In this document: piece after piece, positions 11,889-27,115 of the stretch
Numbering within the stretch: the stretch's first letter is position 1
How the letters are laid out: each line of letters begins with the position of its first letter
Source of the DNA: Actinomadura sp. CNU-125
GTDB lineage: Bacteria; Actinomycetota; Actinomycetes; Streptosporangiales; Streptosporangiaceae
Direction of reading: 5' to 3'
NCBI RefSeq assembly: GCF_001942465.1
Contig: NZ_MKJY01000444.1
Location: forward strand, 53,500 to 117,499
Length of the DNA stretch: 64,000 nucleotides
Made by a program: the position numbers and the translations under genes
The notes under the pieces: model-generated
Seen by the model: the letters and a program-made list of their open reading frames with translations, nothing else
Databases searched by the model: none
Told to the model about the DNA's origin: nothing

Positions 11889-12425
11889 ATGAGAAAGCTA
11901 GCCGCAGGAATGTCAATCACCCTCGACGGCGTCGTGGACGGAGAGCCGGAGTGGGTCGGTCCGTATCACAGCCCGGAGTTCGGTGCGACGATCCGCTCGC
12001 TCATGACGGCCGGGGACACGATGCTGCTGGGCCGCAACACCTATGAGTACTTCGCCGGTGTCTTCGGCGGCCAGAGCGGCCCGGAGGCGGAGTATCTCAC
12101 CAACGTTCCCAAATTCGTCGTCTCGCGCACGCTGAAGAGTGCGGACTGGAACAACTCCACGGTGATCGGCGCGAACCTCGCCGAGGAGGTCGCCGAGCTG
12201 AAGCGGCAGCCCGGCACGAAGATCAACGTGAGCGGCAGCATCACCCTGGTGCAGTGGCTGCTGGCGGAGGGGCTGCTGGACGAGCTCCACCTGCTCCTCT
12301 TCCCGGTCGCGGTGGGCAAGGGCCGCCGCCTGTTCGAGGGCCTGGCCGCCAAGACGGCCTTCGAACTCGCCGACACCGAGACCCTCCCGAACGGCGTCCA
12401 GCACATCACCTACAACCTGGCCTGA
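11889..12425 (+). CDS. Dihydrofolate reductase/RibD C-terminal domain family protein
   Basis: 178 residues of the RibD C-terminal/DHFR-like fold: opening RKLAAGMSITLDGVV, LLGRNTYEYFAGVF, FVVSRTLKSADW, and INVSGSITLVQWLLAEGLLDE, all typical. These stand-alone proteins bind NADPH and are common in actinomycetes; their reactions are mostly unknown. It is divergent from the KAS III-like gene with ~150 bases between. Whether it belongs to the pathway is unclear; it may be an unrelated passenger. Confidence 0.82.
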   Translation: MRKLAAGMSITLDGVVDGEPEWVGPYHSPEFGATIRSLMTAGDTMLLGRNTYEYFAGVFGGQSGPEAEYLTNVPKFVVSRTLKSADWNNSTVIGANLAEEVAELKRQPGTKINVSGSITLVQWLLAEGLLDELHLLLFPVAVGKGRRLFEGLAAKTAFELADTETLPNGVQHITYNLA

Positions 12426-12570
12426 CCGCGCTCCCCTCATCGTCGCCGTCCGCTCCCCCGCCCGGCCGCCGCGGCCGCTCCCAGCGCATTCCGAAAGATG
12501 CCCCCCGGCATTCCCGATGCGATCATAAAACCGGCGGCCAATCCTGATCCGCGACACGGGCGGGGGATCG

Positions 12571-13233
12571 ATGAGACTTCAAGTTATTCTGAACGACACC
12601 CTGCAGGATTATATATCCGCCGTTTCGTTGCGTGAATCGGAACTCCTCCAGGAATTGCGGGAGAAGACTGCGGACACGCCTTTCGGGCTGATGCAGGTAC
12701 CTCCAGAAGAGGGACAGTTCCTGAGCGTTCTGGCCATGGCCTCGGGTGCTCGGCGAACCCTGGAGATCGGGGTTTTCACGGGCTACAGCCTGCTGTCCAC
12801 GGCATTGGCGATCCCGGAAGACGGCCTGGTGGTCGGCCTGGAGCAGAATGAAGAATGGGCCGATATGGCGTTCGACTTCTGTGAACGGGCGGGCGTCGCC
12901 CACAAGGTCGACCTGCGGATCGGTGACGCCCGGCGGTCGCTCGCCTCCCTCCTCGCGGAGCGAGGGGCGGCCGAATCCTTCGACCTCGTCTTCATCGACG
13001 CCAACAAAGAGGACTATCAGACGTACTTCGAAGGAGCCCTGGTGCTGTTGCGGAGGGGCGGGTTGATCGTGGTCGACAATGTCCTGTGGCACGGTGCCGT
13101 GGCGAACGCCACCGCGCGCGACTCGGAGACCCGAGCACTGCGCGAATTCAACGCGCGGCTGCACCGTGACGAGCGTGTCGCCATCAGCATGATTCCTTTC
13201 GCCGACGGAATGACGCTGGCCGTCAAGCGCTGA
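12571..13233 (+). CDS. SAM-dependent O-methyltransferase, catechol/caffeoyl-CoA type
   Basis: 220 residues matching the small class I O-methyltransferases (CCoAOMT/COMT family). The SAM loop is LEIGVFTGYSLLSTALAI, the metal/catalytic segment is FDLVFIDANKEDYQTYFE, and VVDNVLWHG supplies the conserved Asp-Asn pair used to bind a divalent cation. Such enzymes methylate one hydroxyl of a vicinal diol, fitting the product of the HpaB-type hydroxylase at 27459. No P450- or hydroxylase-specific pairing can be proved. Start ATG 12571 follows GGGGGA. Confidence 0.88.
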   Translation: MRLQVILNDTLQDYISAVSLRESELLQELREKTADTPFGLMQVPPEEGQFLSVLAMASGARRTLEIGVFTGYSLLSTALAIPEDGLVVGLEQNEEWADMAFDFCERAGVAHKVDLRIGDARRSLASLLAERGAAESFDLVFIDANKEDYQTYFEGALVLLRRGGLIVVDNVLWHGAVANATARDSETRALREFNARLHRDERVAISMIPFADGMTLAVKR

Positions 13234-13322
13234 CGGGAACCCGCCCGGCGGGCCCGGACGGGGTACCGCACGCCGCGCACGGCGCGGCGGACATCTACGA
13301 CACGCCCAGGGGAGGCGGCAGC

Positions 13323-14267
13323 ATGCGCGACTTCAGATTCAGCTGCAACATCTTCGCGATCCGGTCCGCGGACGGTTTCACCGAGTACTGCCGCGCCGCG
13401 GAGGAGCACGGCTACGACGCGATCTTCAGCTCCGACCACTTCGAGTCGCCCGCCCCGTTCTCACCGCTGGTCGCCGCCGCCGCGGCCACACGCCGCGCGC
13501 GGGTCGGCACCCTGGTCGTCAACATCGGCCTGTGGAACCCGCACGTGCTGGCCCGCGAGGTGGCCACCGCGGACCTGCTCACCGGCGGCCGGCTGGAGCT
13601 CGGCGTGGGCGTCGGTCACATGCGCTGGGAGTTCGACGAGGCCGGCCTCCCGTGGGGGCGGCTCGACGAGCGCGTCGACCGGCTCGAGAGCGCCCTGGAC
13701 GAGCTAGAGAAGATCTTCGGTTCGGGGGGCTACCCCCAGGGCGAGCAGGTCCGGACGATGTTCGACTTCCCCGCGCTGGCCCCGCAGCAGCGACACGGAC
13801 TGAACGGCACGGGCCCGCCGCTCATCGTCGGCGGGATGGGCGACCGGATGCTGGATCTGGCCGCGCGCAGGGCGGACACGGTGTCGCTGAGCGGGCTCGT
13901 CCCGCTCGCCGGAGAGCCCGGGGCCCTGCGGGTGGCGACGGCGGCGGAGGCCGACGAGCGGATCCGCTTCGTCCGGGAGCGGGCGGGCGGCCGGGCGGAC
14001 GACATCGAGCTGCACCAACTCGTCCAGGCGGTCGTGGTGACCGACGACCGCGTCGGCACGGCGCACCGGATGGTCGAGCAGCAGATGCCGTTCTTCACCG
14101 CCGACGAACTGCTCGAGACGCCCTTCATGCTGATCGGGACCGTCGACGAGATCGCCGCCCGGATACGGGATAACGCCGACCGGTTCGGCTTCTCCTGCCT
14201 CACCGTGCTCGAACCGCACATGGAGGCGTTCGCGCCGGTCATCGGGCGCTTCCGGGGCGACACCTGA
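13323..14267 (+). CDS. LLM-class F420-dependent oxidoreductase
   Basis: 314 residues of the bacterial luciferase-like (beta/alpha)8 fold: YDAIFSSDHFE near residue 35, VGTLVVNIGLWNPHVLARE, LTGGRLELGVGVGH, and a C-terminal region with IGTVDEIAARI. The LLM family uses F420 or FMN to oxidise or reduce alcohols, imines and enones. The branch looks like the actinobacterial F420 subfamily known as TIGR03621; that identification is from memory. Start ATG 13323 is preceded by GGGGAGG. It lies head to head with the ACP operon across a strong hairpin. Confidence 0.85.
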   Translation: MRDFRFSCNIFAIRSADGFTEYCRAAEEHGYDAIFSSDHFESPAPFSPLVAAAAATRRARVGTLVVNIGLWNPHVLAREVATADLLTGGRLELGVGVGHMRWEFDEAGLPWGRLDERVDRLESALDELEKIFGSGGYPQGEQVRTMFDFPALAPQQRHGLNGTGPPLIVGGMGDRMLDLAARRADTVSLSGLVPLAGEPGALRVATAAEADERIRFVRERAGGRADDIELHQLVQAVVVTDDRVGTAHRMVEQQMPFFTADELLETPFMLIGTVDEIAARIRDNADRFGFSCLTVLEPHMEAFAPVIGRFRGDT

Positions 14268-14364
14268 TCGTCCCCGCCCCCCGAGCCGGGCGGCGGGCCC
14301 GGGGGGCGGGGACCGGCCCGCCGGTCCGGCCCGCCGGTCCGGCGGGCATGGACGTGCGGGCATG

Positions 14365-14407
14365 GACGTGCGCCCGAACGGGCTCCGGCTCCGTTCGGGC
14401 GCACGTC
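14365..14407. terminator. Bidirectional stem-loop terminator
   Basis: A perfect 16-base inverted repeat, GACGTGCGCCCGAACG (14365-14380) and its complement (14392-14407), with an 11-base loop. It sits between the convergent ends of the F420 oxidoreductase (+) and the ACP gene (-) and would serve both. Confidence 0.75.
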
Positions 14408-14414
14408 CTCGCGA

Positions 14415-14702
14415 TCAGTCCAGTCCGCGCCCGTCACCGTCCCGAGGCGAATCCAGGAGGCGGCCCACCACGGCGGCGATGCTCCGCACGTCCTGGAAGT
14501 TCCGGTACTCGATCATCAGCGGCGGGACCCGGACGCCGTGGCGTTCCCGGATGTGGTTCAGCAGCATCGCCGTTTTCAGCGAGTCGAGCACACCCATCTC
14601 GAGGAGCGGGCTGGTTTCGCCGATCGGCCCGATCACGCCCGCGGGCAGCAGGTTCTCCTCGATGTATTCGATGAGGCCGGAGGCCACGTCGTGTTCGGGC
14701 AT
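14415..14702 (-). CDS. Discrete acyl carrier protein
   Basis: 95 residues of four-helix carrier-protein fold. The phosphopantetheine Ser lies in MGVLDSLKT, with an acidic helix before it and RNFQDVRSIA after. The start ATG 14702 has GGAGG at good spacing; upstream in-frame codons are unlikely. It is not fused to any PKS or NRPS, so something must load it in trans. The KAS III-like enzyme at 10691-11740 is the best candidate, taking the aromatic acyl group from the iterative PKS. It lies directly downstream of a P450, which suggests oxidation of the ACP-bound acyl group. Confidence 0.87.
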   Translation of the reverse strand: MPEHDVASGLIEYIEENLLPAGVIGPIGETSPLLEMGVLDSLKTAMLLNHIRERHGVRVPPLMIEYRNFQDVRSIAAVVGRLLDSPRDGDGRGLD

Positions 14703-14742
14703 CGGTCGTCCTCCGCCGGTCTCGGTGGGCAGGGCGGGGTGT

Positions 14743-15923
14743 TCAGCGGGGCGTGACCGCCGTCGGCAGGGCACTGAACCCGTGCACGATGGCACGGCGC
14801 ACGCGCTTCACGCCTTCGGAGTCGATCTCGTAGTCGGCGACGCGGCGGCGAGTTCGGAGAGGGTCGTCTTGGCCAGCCGCCGGGCGAGGAGGTGTCCGAC
14901 GCAATGGTGAGGCCCGCCGCTGAAGCTGAGGATCGGCGCCGCGTCCCGGTTCAGGTCGTACCTGTCGGGGTCGGGGAAGACATCGGCGTCACGGTTTCCC
15001 GAGGCGATCAGCAGAAGCATCTGCGCCCCCTCGGGGATGGTCCGGCCGTACATCTCGACGTCCTCGGTGACGACGCGGATCGCGAGCTGAACGGACGAGT
15101 CGTACCGCAGCGTCTCGTTCACCCAGCCGGGGACGACCTCGCCGTCCAGGGCCGGCTTCCGCTGGTCGGGATGCCGCCACGCCCAGTACCAGGCGTTCCC
15201 GAGCATCTCGATCGTGGTCTCGGTGCCGGCTCCCCCGAGCAGATGGAGAAGGGCGACGACCTCGCGGTCCGTCATCCGCTTGCCTTCGACCTCGGCGGCG
15301 AGCACGTTCGACAGGAGGTCGTCGCAGGGCCGCCGCCGGCGTTCGGCGACCAGCCCGGTGTAGTAGGCGGTCAGGTCCTCGAAGGCCTGCATCTGCTCCG
15401 GGGTGATGAAGTCCGCCCCGTCCTCGCGGTGGATGGTGCCGTCCAGCATGCGCTGCATGTGCGGCCGGTCCTCCTCCGGGATCCCGACGACCATGGCCAG
15501 CGCGTCCAGCGGGATCTTCTTGAAGACGTCGGTCATGGCGTCGAACTCGCCTCGCTCGACCGCCTCGTCCACGTACCGCTTCGCCCGCTCCTCGATCTGC
15601 GGTTCCAGCGCCGTGACGGCCCGCTGGGTGAAGCTCCCCGAGATCAGCTTCCGGTAGACGGTGTGCCTGGGCGGGTCCATCGCGACCAGGGAATGCATGC
15701 CATCCGAATCCGGTTTCCAGAAATCCTTTTCCATCAGCGGCCCGTTGCGGTTGGAGAACCGGGTGAAGTCGCGCAGGCATTTCTCGATGTCGCGGTAACG
15801 GGAGAGCGCCCAGAAGTCCAAATCCTCGTTGTGGTAGAGCGGCGCCTCCTCCCGGAGGCGGGCGTAAACGGGATATGGATCGTCCTGAGTCCGGTACTCC
15901 AAGGGATTGAACACGAGGTCCAT
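14743..15923 (-). CDS. Cytochrome P450 (probably acting on a carrier-bound acyl group)
   Basis: About 393 residues. P450 features: MDPPRHTVYRK, I-helix GGAGTETTIEM, ETLRYDSSVQ for ExxR, and the heme loop FSGGPHHCVG with axial Cys. A frameshift at about 14845 cuts the C-terminus; the proper end continues in another frame as RVADYEIDSEGVKRVR to the stop at 14743, giving the usual length. It is followed after 40 bases by the discrete ACP on the same strand, so the two are probably one operon. Start ATG 15923 follows GGAG. Confidence 0.9.
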
Positions 15924-16052
15924 GTGGAACTCCGCTCGGTCAGGATCGGTGGCTTGCCCGGGGCCGGCCGTACCCTGGCCGCCGGCCTTTACAGATTCAT
16001 GATTGCCAACCGAAAGCCGCGCGGCATCTCCCGAATTGCCTGCCGCTCCCCT

Positions 16053-16089
16053 CCCCGGGGCGGCCGGACCCGGACCGGCCGCCCCGGGG
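16053..16089. terminator. Stem-loop terminator of the leftward PKS/ABM operon
   Basis: Perfect 15-base arms CCCCGGGGCGGCCGG (16053-16067) and complement (16075-16089), loop of 7. It lies just past the stop codon of the ABM gene (16098) and upstream of the P450 start (15923), so it separates the two leftward units. Confidence 0.65.
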
Positions 16090-16097
16090 CGCCGGGG

Positions 16098-16409
16098 TCA
16101 GACCGGCCGCGGCGCGCCCTGGTCACGGAACGGAGGGCCGACGGCGCCGATCTCGTACATGTGGACGTCCGCCCTGAAGCCCTCCGGCTTCGGCGGCGGG
16201 TCCGCGACCGCCCGCCAGGCGTCGAGCTCCGCTTCGGTCTCCCAGCACTCGTACATGTTCACGCGATCCCTTTCGAGCGGGTCGGCCGACAGATAGAGGT
16301 CCACGCATCCCGGCATCGCCCGGGCCCGGGTTATCGCGTCGCGATGGTCGGCCACCCAGCGGTCTCGCACTTCCGCCGGCACGTACATTTTCCCGGCTAT
16401 GATCACCAT
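16098..16409 (-). CDS. Antibiotic biosynthesis monooxygenase (ABM) domain protein
   Basis: 103 residues of the dimeric ferredoxin-like ABM fold: opening MVIIAGKMYVPAEVRD, central MPGCVDLYLSADP, and VNMYECWETEAELDAW, the strand-helix pattern with a conserved Trp. ActVA-Orf6-type relatives oxidise aromatic polyketides without cofactor; others only bind or degrade small molecules. Start ATG 16409 follows GGGAG. It is the gene immediately downstream of the iterative PKS (56-base gap), so an action on the PKS product is a fair guess. Confidence 0.82.
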   Translation of the reverse strand: MVIIAGKMYVPAEVRDRWVADHRDAITRARAMPGCVDLYLSADPLERDRVNMYECWETEAELDAWRAVADPPPKPEGFRADVHMYEIGAVGPPFRDQGAPRPV

Positions 16410-16465
16410 GCGTCGTCTCCCTGCTCTCTGTCCGACGGTGTCCCCCGCATCACATGTTCTCCGCA

Positions 16466-21802
<5,337 letters not shown>

Positions 21803-21830
21803 CGGGTCTCCCACGTCGTACGGGACCGCG

Positions 21831-23197
21831 TCAGACGGCCGAGTCCGGGGTGGTGACCACGCGCCTGAGCAACCGCTCGAATCGCTCGACCAGACCGGCG
21901 GGGCCGGACTGGTCGAACTCGTTGCGGTCGTAGCGCACGCAGCCGAAGATCTCACCGGACGGGTCGATCTCCATGGTCCACAGCGCACCGTCCGGGATGT
22001 CCGACCCGGTGGACTGGAAGAGCACCCTGCGGCGCAGCTCGGTGTACTCCACACTTCCCATCCGGCCGCCGTTGGGCCCGTTCTGGAACGCCTGGAAGGC
22101 GCACACCGCGACGCCGTCGTCCCCGAACGTCTCCATCAGCTCGGGCGCCTCCGCCAGGATGTGGGCGAACGGAATCTCGTGGGTCTGCGCTTCGATGCAC
22201 GTCGCGCGGGTGCGGGCCAGCACGTCCCGGACGGTCTCGCATCCCGTGAGGTCGGTCCGCAGGGGGACGAAGTTGAAGAACGGGCCGACCGTGTCGTCGA
22301 ACCGGGGATGACCGCGGCCGAACGTGATCGTCGGGATGACGATGTCGGCGTCCCCGGTCGTGTCGCGCAGAAGCAGGTTGTAGGCGGCCAGCAGCACCAT
22401 GAACGGCGACGAGCGGCCGTTGCGCGCCGCGGTCAGGAGGGCGCTGGTCAGCTCGGCGTCGAACACGAAGCGGTGCACCGCGAAGACGGGCGTCGCGTCC
22501 TCCGGCCGCCGCCGTCCGACCGGCACCCCGAGCATCCGCGCCCCGTGGAGCTTCGCGCGCCAGTACTCGCGGGCCGCCGCCAGCGACTCCTCGCCGAGGT
22601 CCGCCTTCTGCCATGCCGAGTACTCGCGGTACTGGGCGACGTCGGCCGGGGCGGCGCCCCGCCCCGCGCGCGCCGAGTACGCGGTGACCAGGTCTCGCAT
22701 GATCAGCTGCATCGACCACCCGTCGATGGCCACATGGTGGGCCTGGAGGGCCAGCACCGCGTCGCGCTCGTCGAACCGTCCGAGCACGGCTCTCATGTGG
22801 GGGATCTCCCGTGAGCCGAACTCGGTGTCCTCCAGCCCGTTGAGGAACTCCTCCGCCGCCCGCTCGCGGGACGCGGTGCCGTCTCCGGGAGGTCCCGGAC
22901 CAGCAGCGCCGGGCTGCTCGGCGGCTGGATCTCCTGGCGCCAGGAGTCACCGTCCTGGTACATCAGGGTGCGCAACGACTCGTGGCGCGCCACGACGTCG
23001 TCGAGAGCGCCGCGCAGCAGCCCGAGGTCGAGCTCGCCGTGCAGGCGCAGCCCCCTGACGACGTGGTACCTCGGCCCGAACGAACCGGTGTCCCCGCCAC
23101 TGCTGAACATGGTCAGGAACTCCTGCGTGAAGGAGAGCGGGACGTCCGAAAGGCCGCTCCGCGTCTCCGTCGCCTGGGCGTCGCTCATGGTGATCAT
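21831..23197 (-). CDS. Free-standing NRPS condensation enzyme (SgcC5-like)
   Basis: About 455 residues, one C domain with no fused A or PCP. The catalytic motif is HHVAIDG (HHxxxDG) near residue 140, followed by AQYREYSAWQ and later VGPFFNFVPLRTDL, the C-domain core order. One frameshift at about 22880 splits it. In C-1027, SgcC5 is a stand-alone C enzyme that esterifies the enediyne-core alcohol with a PCP-bound beta-amino acid. Its place next to an A-PCP didomain and MbtH gene suggests the same job here with a different acyl group. Starts at 23197 and 23188 are both possible; the second (MSDAQ) has better spacing from GGAGG. Confidence 0.9.
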
Positions 23198-23234
23198 GCC
23201 TCCGTGTGAAGTTCCGTGGGTTTGCGGCGCGGCC

Positions 23235-23468
23235 TCAGCCGCTCGCGGCCATGCGGGCCGCGAGCGAGCGCGGCCTGATGTCGGTCCAGTTCGCGCGCAC
23301 GTACTCCAGGCAGGCCACGCGGGTGCCGGGGCCGTGCACGAGGTGCCAGCCCGCCGGAGGCACGCCGGCCTCCGGCGTCACGCCGGTCGGCCAGAGCGAG
23401 TGCTGGCCCTCGTCGTTGGCGAGCACGAGGAACGAGCCTTCCTCGTCGTCGAACGGATTCATCGGCAT
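23235..23468 (-). CDS. MbtH-like protein
   Basis: 77 residues, the usual MbtH length. Conserved features are NPFDDEEGSFLVLANDEGQ, HSLWP, PAGWHLVHG, and a late W (YVRANWTDIRPRSL). MbtH proteins bind adenylation domains and are needed for their solubility or activity. It is 20 bases downstream of the A-PCP gene (23488) and surely serves it. Confidence 0.96.
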   Translation of the reverse strand: MPMNPFDDEEGSFLVLANDEGQHSLWPTGVTPEAGVPPAGWHLVHGPGTRVACLEYVRANWTDIRPRSLAARMAASG

Positions 23469-23487
23469 AGTCCTCGGTCGGTGCGGA

Positions 23488-25262
23488 TCACGCGGAATCG
23501 CCCGTGTGCGCCGCCACGAGCATTTCCAGCCGCCGGGCCAGCAGGGCCGGAGTCGGGTTGTCGTAAAGGTCGGAGACGTCGGGCCGGGTGCCGAGTTCCT
23601 GCTCGATCCGCATCGTCAGCCGGATGGCCTGCATCGACTGGCCGGACAGTTCGAAGAAACTGTCGTCGATGCCCACGGACGGCACGTCCAGGACGCTCTG
23701 GAAGATCGAGCAGAGGGCCTGCTCGGTCGCGTTGCGCGGTCGGCGCGCCGCGGGTCGCCGATCGGGGTCGGGAACCGGGAGCGCGTCCCGGTCCAGCTTC
23801 CCGTTGAGAGTCAGGGGCAGGGCGTCCAGGACCGTGTACGACGACGGGAGGGCGTAGTCCGGTAGGAGGCCGATCATGTGGGACTCCAGAGCCGCGACGT
23901 CCACTCCCGCCGACTCCGGGACGACGTACGCGGCGAGCCGCTTCTCGCCGTCCCGGGCGCCGTGCGCCGCGACGGCGACGTGCGCCAGGCCGGGGAAACC
24001 GGCCAGCGCCGCCTCCACCTCGGCCGGCTCGACCCGGAATCCTCGGATCTTCACCTGCTGGTCGGCGCGTCCGACGAAGTCGACGAGGCCGTCCGGGGTC
24101 CAGCGAGCGAGGTCGCCGGTGCGGAACATCCGCTCTCCGGGGCCGCCGAACAGGTCGGGGACGAACCGTTCCGCCGTCAGGTCCGGACGGCCGAGATACC
24201 CGCGAGCCACGCCCAGTCCAGCCATGTACAGCTCGCCGATCGCACCCTCCCGGACCGGCCGCAGCCGCTCGTCCAGGATGTAGGCCCGCATCCCGTGCAT
24301 GGGACGGCCGATCGGCACGCTGGTCCCGGCGCGGAAGGGGGCGATCATCGGCGAGTGCGTGGCGAACAGAGTGGTCTCCGTCTGCCCGTACATCGCCCGG
24401 ACGACGATGCCGGGGCACGCCTCGAACACACGCGCACGGCGCCGGGCGAGATCACGTCTCCGCCGGTCATCACCTCCCGCAAGGGGGCTAGCACCGCCGG
24501 ATTCTCCTCCGCGACGACCCGGAACAGCCCGGCGGTCAGGTGCACGACCGTGACCGCCTCCTCCACGATCAGGCGGTGCAGGACCGCCATGTCGAGATCT
24601 CCCGGCGGGGCCGCGACGATCAGGCCGCCGCGCAGGAGCGGGACCCACAACTCGTAGGTGGACATGCCGAAGGCGTACGGCGCGACCATGAGGACGCGCT
24701 CGTGGGCCCCGCCGTCCCAGCACGGGTCGAGCGCGAGACCGAGGGCATCGCGGTGGGTGACCGCGATGCCTTTGGGCTCGCCCGTGGAACCCGACGTGTA
24801 CATGACGTAGGCCAGATTCGCCGCCGACGTCTCGACCATCGGGTCGGGCACCGGTGACGGCGGGGCCGGCTCGTCGGCGTCCACCAGAACGACCCGGCAC
24901 GTCTCCGGCAGAGCGCCGCGCGCCCGCGTGTGCTCGTCGACGAGCAGCAGCGGGCTGCCGACCTGGTCCGCGATGCGCCGATGCCGGTCGGGCGGATGCG
25001 CCGTGTGCATCGGCACGTAGAAGCTCCCGGTCTTCAGCACGGCGAGCGTCGCGACGACGAGTTCGGCGGAGCGCTCCATCAGTACCGCGACCGGGATTTC
25101 CGGCCCCGCGCCCAGTTCGAGCAGCCGGTGCGCGAGCCGGTTCGCCCGGTCGTCCAGTTCCCGGTAGGTGTATCTGTTCTCGCCGGAGACCACCGCGGTC
25201 GCGTCGGGAGCCCGAGCCACCCGGTCCGCGAAAAGCCGCTGAATGGAACTCGTCGAGGACAT
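23488..25262 (-). CDS. NRPS adenylation-PCP didomain, likely hydroxy/aryl acid-activating
   Basis: About 591 residues after a frameshift at about 24435 is repaired. Adenylation motifs: YTSGSTGEPKG (A3), YGQTET (A5), FRTGDLARW (A7), GRADQQVKIRGFRVEP (A8), LNGKLDRDALP (A10 Lys). A C-terminal PCP follows with the Ser in FFELSGQSMQAI. The A4 segment reads YAFGMSTYELW, where amino-acid A domains have FDxS; the Asp that binds the alpha-amino group is Gly. This suggests a substrate without that amine. The hydroxymandelate synthase at 30384 is the obvious source; an aryl or beta-amino acid remains possible. Start ATG 25262 follows GGGAG. With MbtH and the C enzyme it forms a leftward operon that continues into the PKS. 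Confidence 0.9.
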
Positions 25263-25495
25263 CAGATCTCCCATCGGTGTCGCAGAGCACCCGGAGGTGC
25301 GTTCCGCAGGACGGCAGCCGGGAATCCAGAATGCATCGCGTTCGGGCGGCGGCCATCTCTTCGGTTGCTGAACCGACTCGTCGCGATCCGACGGCCCTGC
25401 CGAATCCGCATGGCGGAAGATGCGGCCGCCGGGCATGGTGACCACGCTTATTCCGTATAACGCGGAACGTGCGTCGACGAGGAACTGGAACATTC

Positions 25496-26320
25496 ATGAG
25501 CGGGTACCCAGTAGAACCCATGTACAGCACATCTTCGAAGGACGGCACATTCATCGCCTACGACAAGGTCGGAGAAGGGCCGCCACTGATCCTGGTCGAG
25601 GGGGCGCTCAACGACCTTTCCACCACTCTTCCGCTCGCGGCCCAGCTCAAGAACGATTTCACGGTGTACGCCTATGACCGGCGCGGTCGTGGAGCGAGCG
25701 GGAACACCGATCCCTACTCCGTCGAGCGGGAACTCGAGGACCTCGACGGCGTCATCGCGGCGGCCGGCGGTTCGGCACTGGTGTTCGGGAACTGCTCGGG
25801 CGGGGTACTGGCCCTGCAGGCGGTCGCGGCGGGTCTCGATATCGCCGGGCTGGCGATGTTCGAACCGCCGTACATCGTGCCCGGCACACGTTACCGCCCG
25901 CCGGATTACGGTGAGCGGCTCGCCGCCCTGCTCGCTTCCGGCCGGAAGGAGGACGCGGTCGAATTCTTCATGCGATTCGACGCCGTGCTCCCCGACGAGC
26001 AGATCTCGATGGTGCGCGGCTCGCCGATGTGGCCGGCGCTCGCCGATCTCGCCCCCTCGCTCGACAATGACGCGGCCGTGCTCGGCGACAGCGTCATGCC
26101 CCCCGCCGACTGGATCGCCTCGATCAAGGTGCCGACCCTGGTCGTGGACGGCGGGAACAGCAACTCCTGGGCGAGGGAGTCGGTTCGCGTCCTCGCCGAG
26201 TCCCTGCCGGGAGGCCGGCGCGTCACCCTCGAAGGTCACGACCACGTCCTGGCGCCGGAGGCGCTGGCGCCCGTCATGAAGGAGTTCTTCGCCGCCCTGC
26301 CGGCTCCGGCCGGGGAATGA
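25496..26320 (+). CDS. Alpha/beta hydrolase (copy 2 of 3, cysteine at the nucleophile position)
   Basis: 274 residues, paralogous to the genes at 3166 and 32607. It shares SKDGTFIAYDKVGEGPP, YDRRGRGASGN, FEPPYIV and a late catalytic His (LEGHDHVL). The nucleophile elbow reads FGNCSGG: Cys stands where most hydrolases, and the copy at 3166, have Ser. Cys nucleophiles occur in dienelactone-hydrolase-like enzymes and in some acyltransferases, so thioester chemistry is plausible; inactive or binding roles are also possible. Start ATG 25496 (GAGGAA upstream) is preferred to ATG 25520, though paralogues begin near the latter. It is divergent from the A-PCP gene across ~233 bases. Confidence 0.85.
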   Translation: MSGYPVEPMYSTSSKDGTFIAYDKVGEGPPLILVEGALNDLSTTLPLAAQLKNDFTVYAYDRRGRGASGNTDPYSVERELEDLDGVIAAAGGSALVFGNCSGGVLALQAVAAGLDIAGLAMFEPPYIVPGTRYRPPDYGERLAALLASGRKEDAVEFFMRFDAVLPDEQISMVRGSPMWPALADLAPSLDNDAAVLGDSVMPPADWIASIKVPTLVVDGGNSNSWARESVRVLAESLPGGRRVTLEGHDHVLAPEALAPVMKEFFAALPAPAGE

Positions 26321-26444
26321 ACGAGCAGCCGACTCCGGGACCGCCCGTCGGCCAGCAGGCGGGCGGCCCCGGTTCCATGGCCGTGTACCGGTCCATGGTG
26401 CCCGTTCGCTGTGCCCGGGACCGGTGAGGTGCCTGGACGAGGGC

Positions 26445-26480
26445 CGGGACGCGTCCCGTCGAGCGGCGGGACGCGTCCCG
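26445..26480. terminator. Double-palindrome terminator
   Basis: The 14-base palindrome CGGGACGCGTCCCG occurs twice (26445-26458 and 26467-26480), 22 bases apart. The two copies can each fold or pair with one another as a 14-base stem with an 8-base loop. They lie between the convergent hydrolase (ends 26320) and DUF899 gene (ends 26492). Confidence 0.65.
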
Positions 26481-26491
26481 GCGGCCGCTTC

Positions 26492-27115
26492 CTACGAGAA
26501 CTCGTACTCGTCGTGGTAGTGGACCCAGTCGTGTTTCCAGGCGAGTCCCTCCTCCTGCCGGCCGAGGGGCGTCAGGTCGAGGTAGTGGTAGGTCCCGTTG
26601 AGCATCTCGCCGCCGTACTCCAGCGTCGAGTAGGTGTGGTAGACGCTTTCGCCGTCGCGCGCGAAGACGCTGATCCCCGGCATCATCACCTTGCCGTCCG
26701 GAGAGGTGAAATGCAGATCGCTGTAAAAGTCGGTTCCGGCGGAGGAGACGAAGGGGAGCGTCCAGCCCATTCGTTCCTTGTGGGCGAGGATATCGTCCAG
26801 GGGTACCGGGCAGTCCACAACCACAGAGGTGTCGCGCGCGTGGAAGTGCGCGAGATGGCCGATGTTGTCGATCCAGAACGAGCAGGACACGCAGAACTTC
26901 CCGCCCGTCATGGACGGAAGCATGAAGTGGTAGACGATGAGCTGTTTCCTGCCGTCGAACAGGTCGAGGAGCGTCCGCTCGCCGTCCGGTGCCTGGAAGA
27001 CGTACTCGCGGTCCATCTTGACCCACGGAAGTTCACGTCGCTCCGCGCTCAGCGAGTCCCGCACGCGGAGGAGTTCTTCCTCCTTCGCGTAATGCTCCAG
27101 GCGGCTTTCAGCCAT
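26492..27115 (-). CDS. DUF899 family thioredoxin-fold protein (copy 1)
   Basis: 207 residues. The DUF899 pattern is clear: ERRELPWVKMDREYVF, LLDLFDGRKQLIVYHFM, CVSC near residue 80 (a CxxC), IDNIGHLAHFHARDTSVVV, and GTYHYLDLTPLGRQEEG. The family has a thioredoxin-like fold of unproven function. A second copy lies at 57147-57845. Chromoprotein enediynes are fired by thiols, so a redox or protective role is thinkable but unsupported. Start ATG 27115 follows AGAGGA at short spacing; it lies divergent from the HpaB gene. Confidence 0.85.
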   Translation of the reverse strand: MAESRLEHYAKEEELLRVRDSLSAERRELPWVKMDREYVFQAPDGERTLLDLFDGRKQLIVYHFMLPSMTGGKFCVSCSFWIDNIGHLAHFHARDTSVVVDCPVPLDDILAHKERMGWTLPFVSSAGTDFYSDLHFTSPDGKVMMPGISVFARDGESVYHTYSTLEYGGEMLNGTYHYLDLTPLGRQEEGLAWKHDWVHYHDEYEFS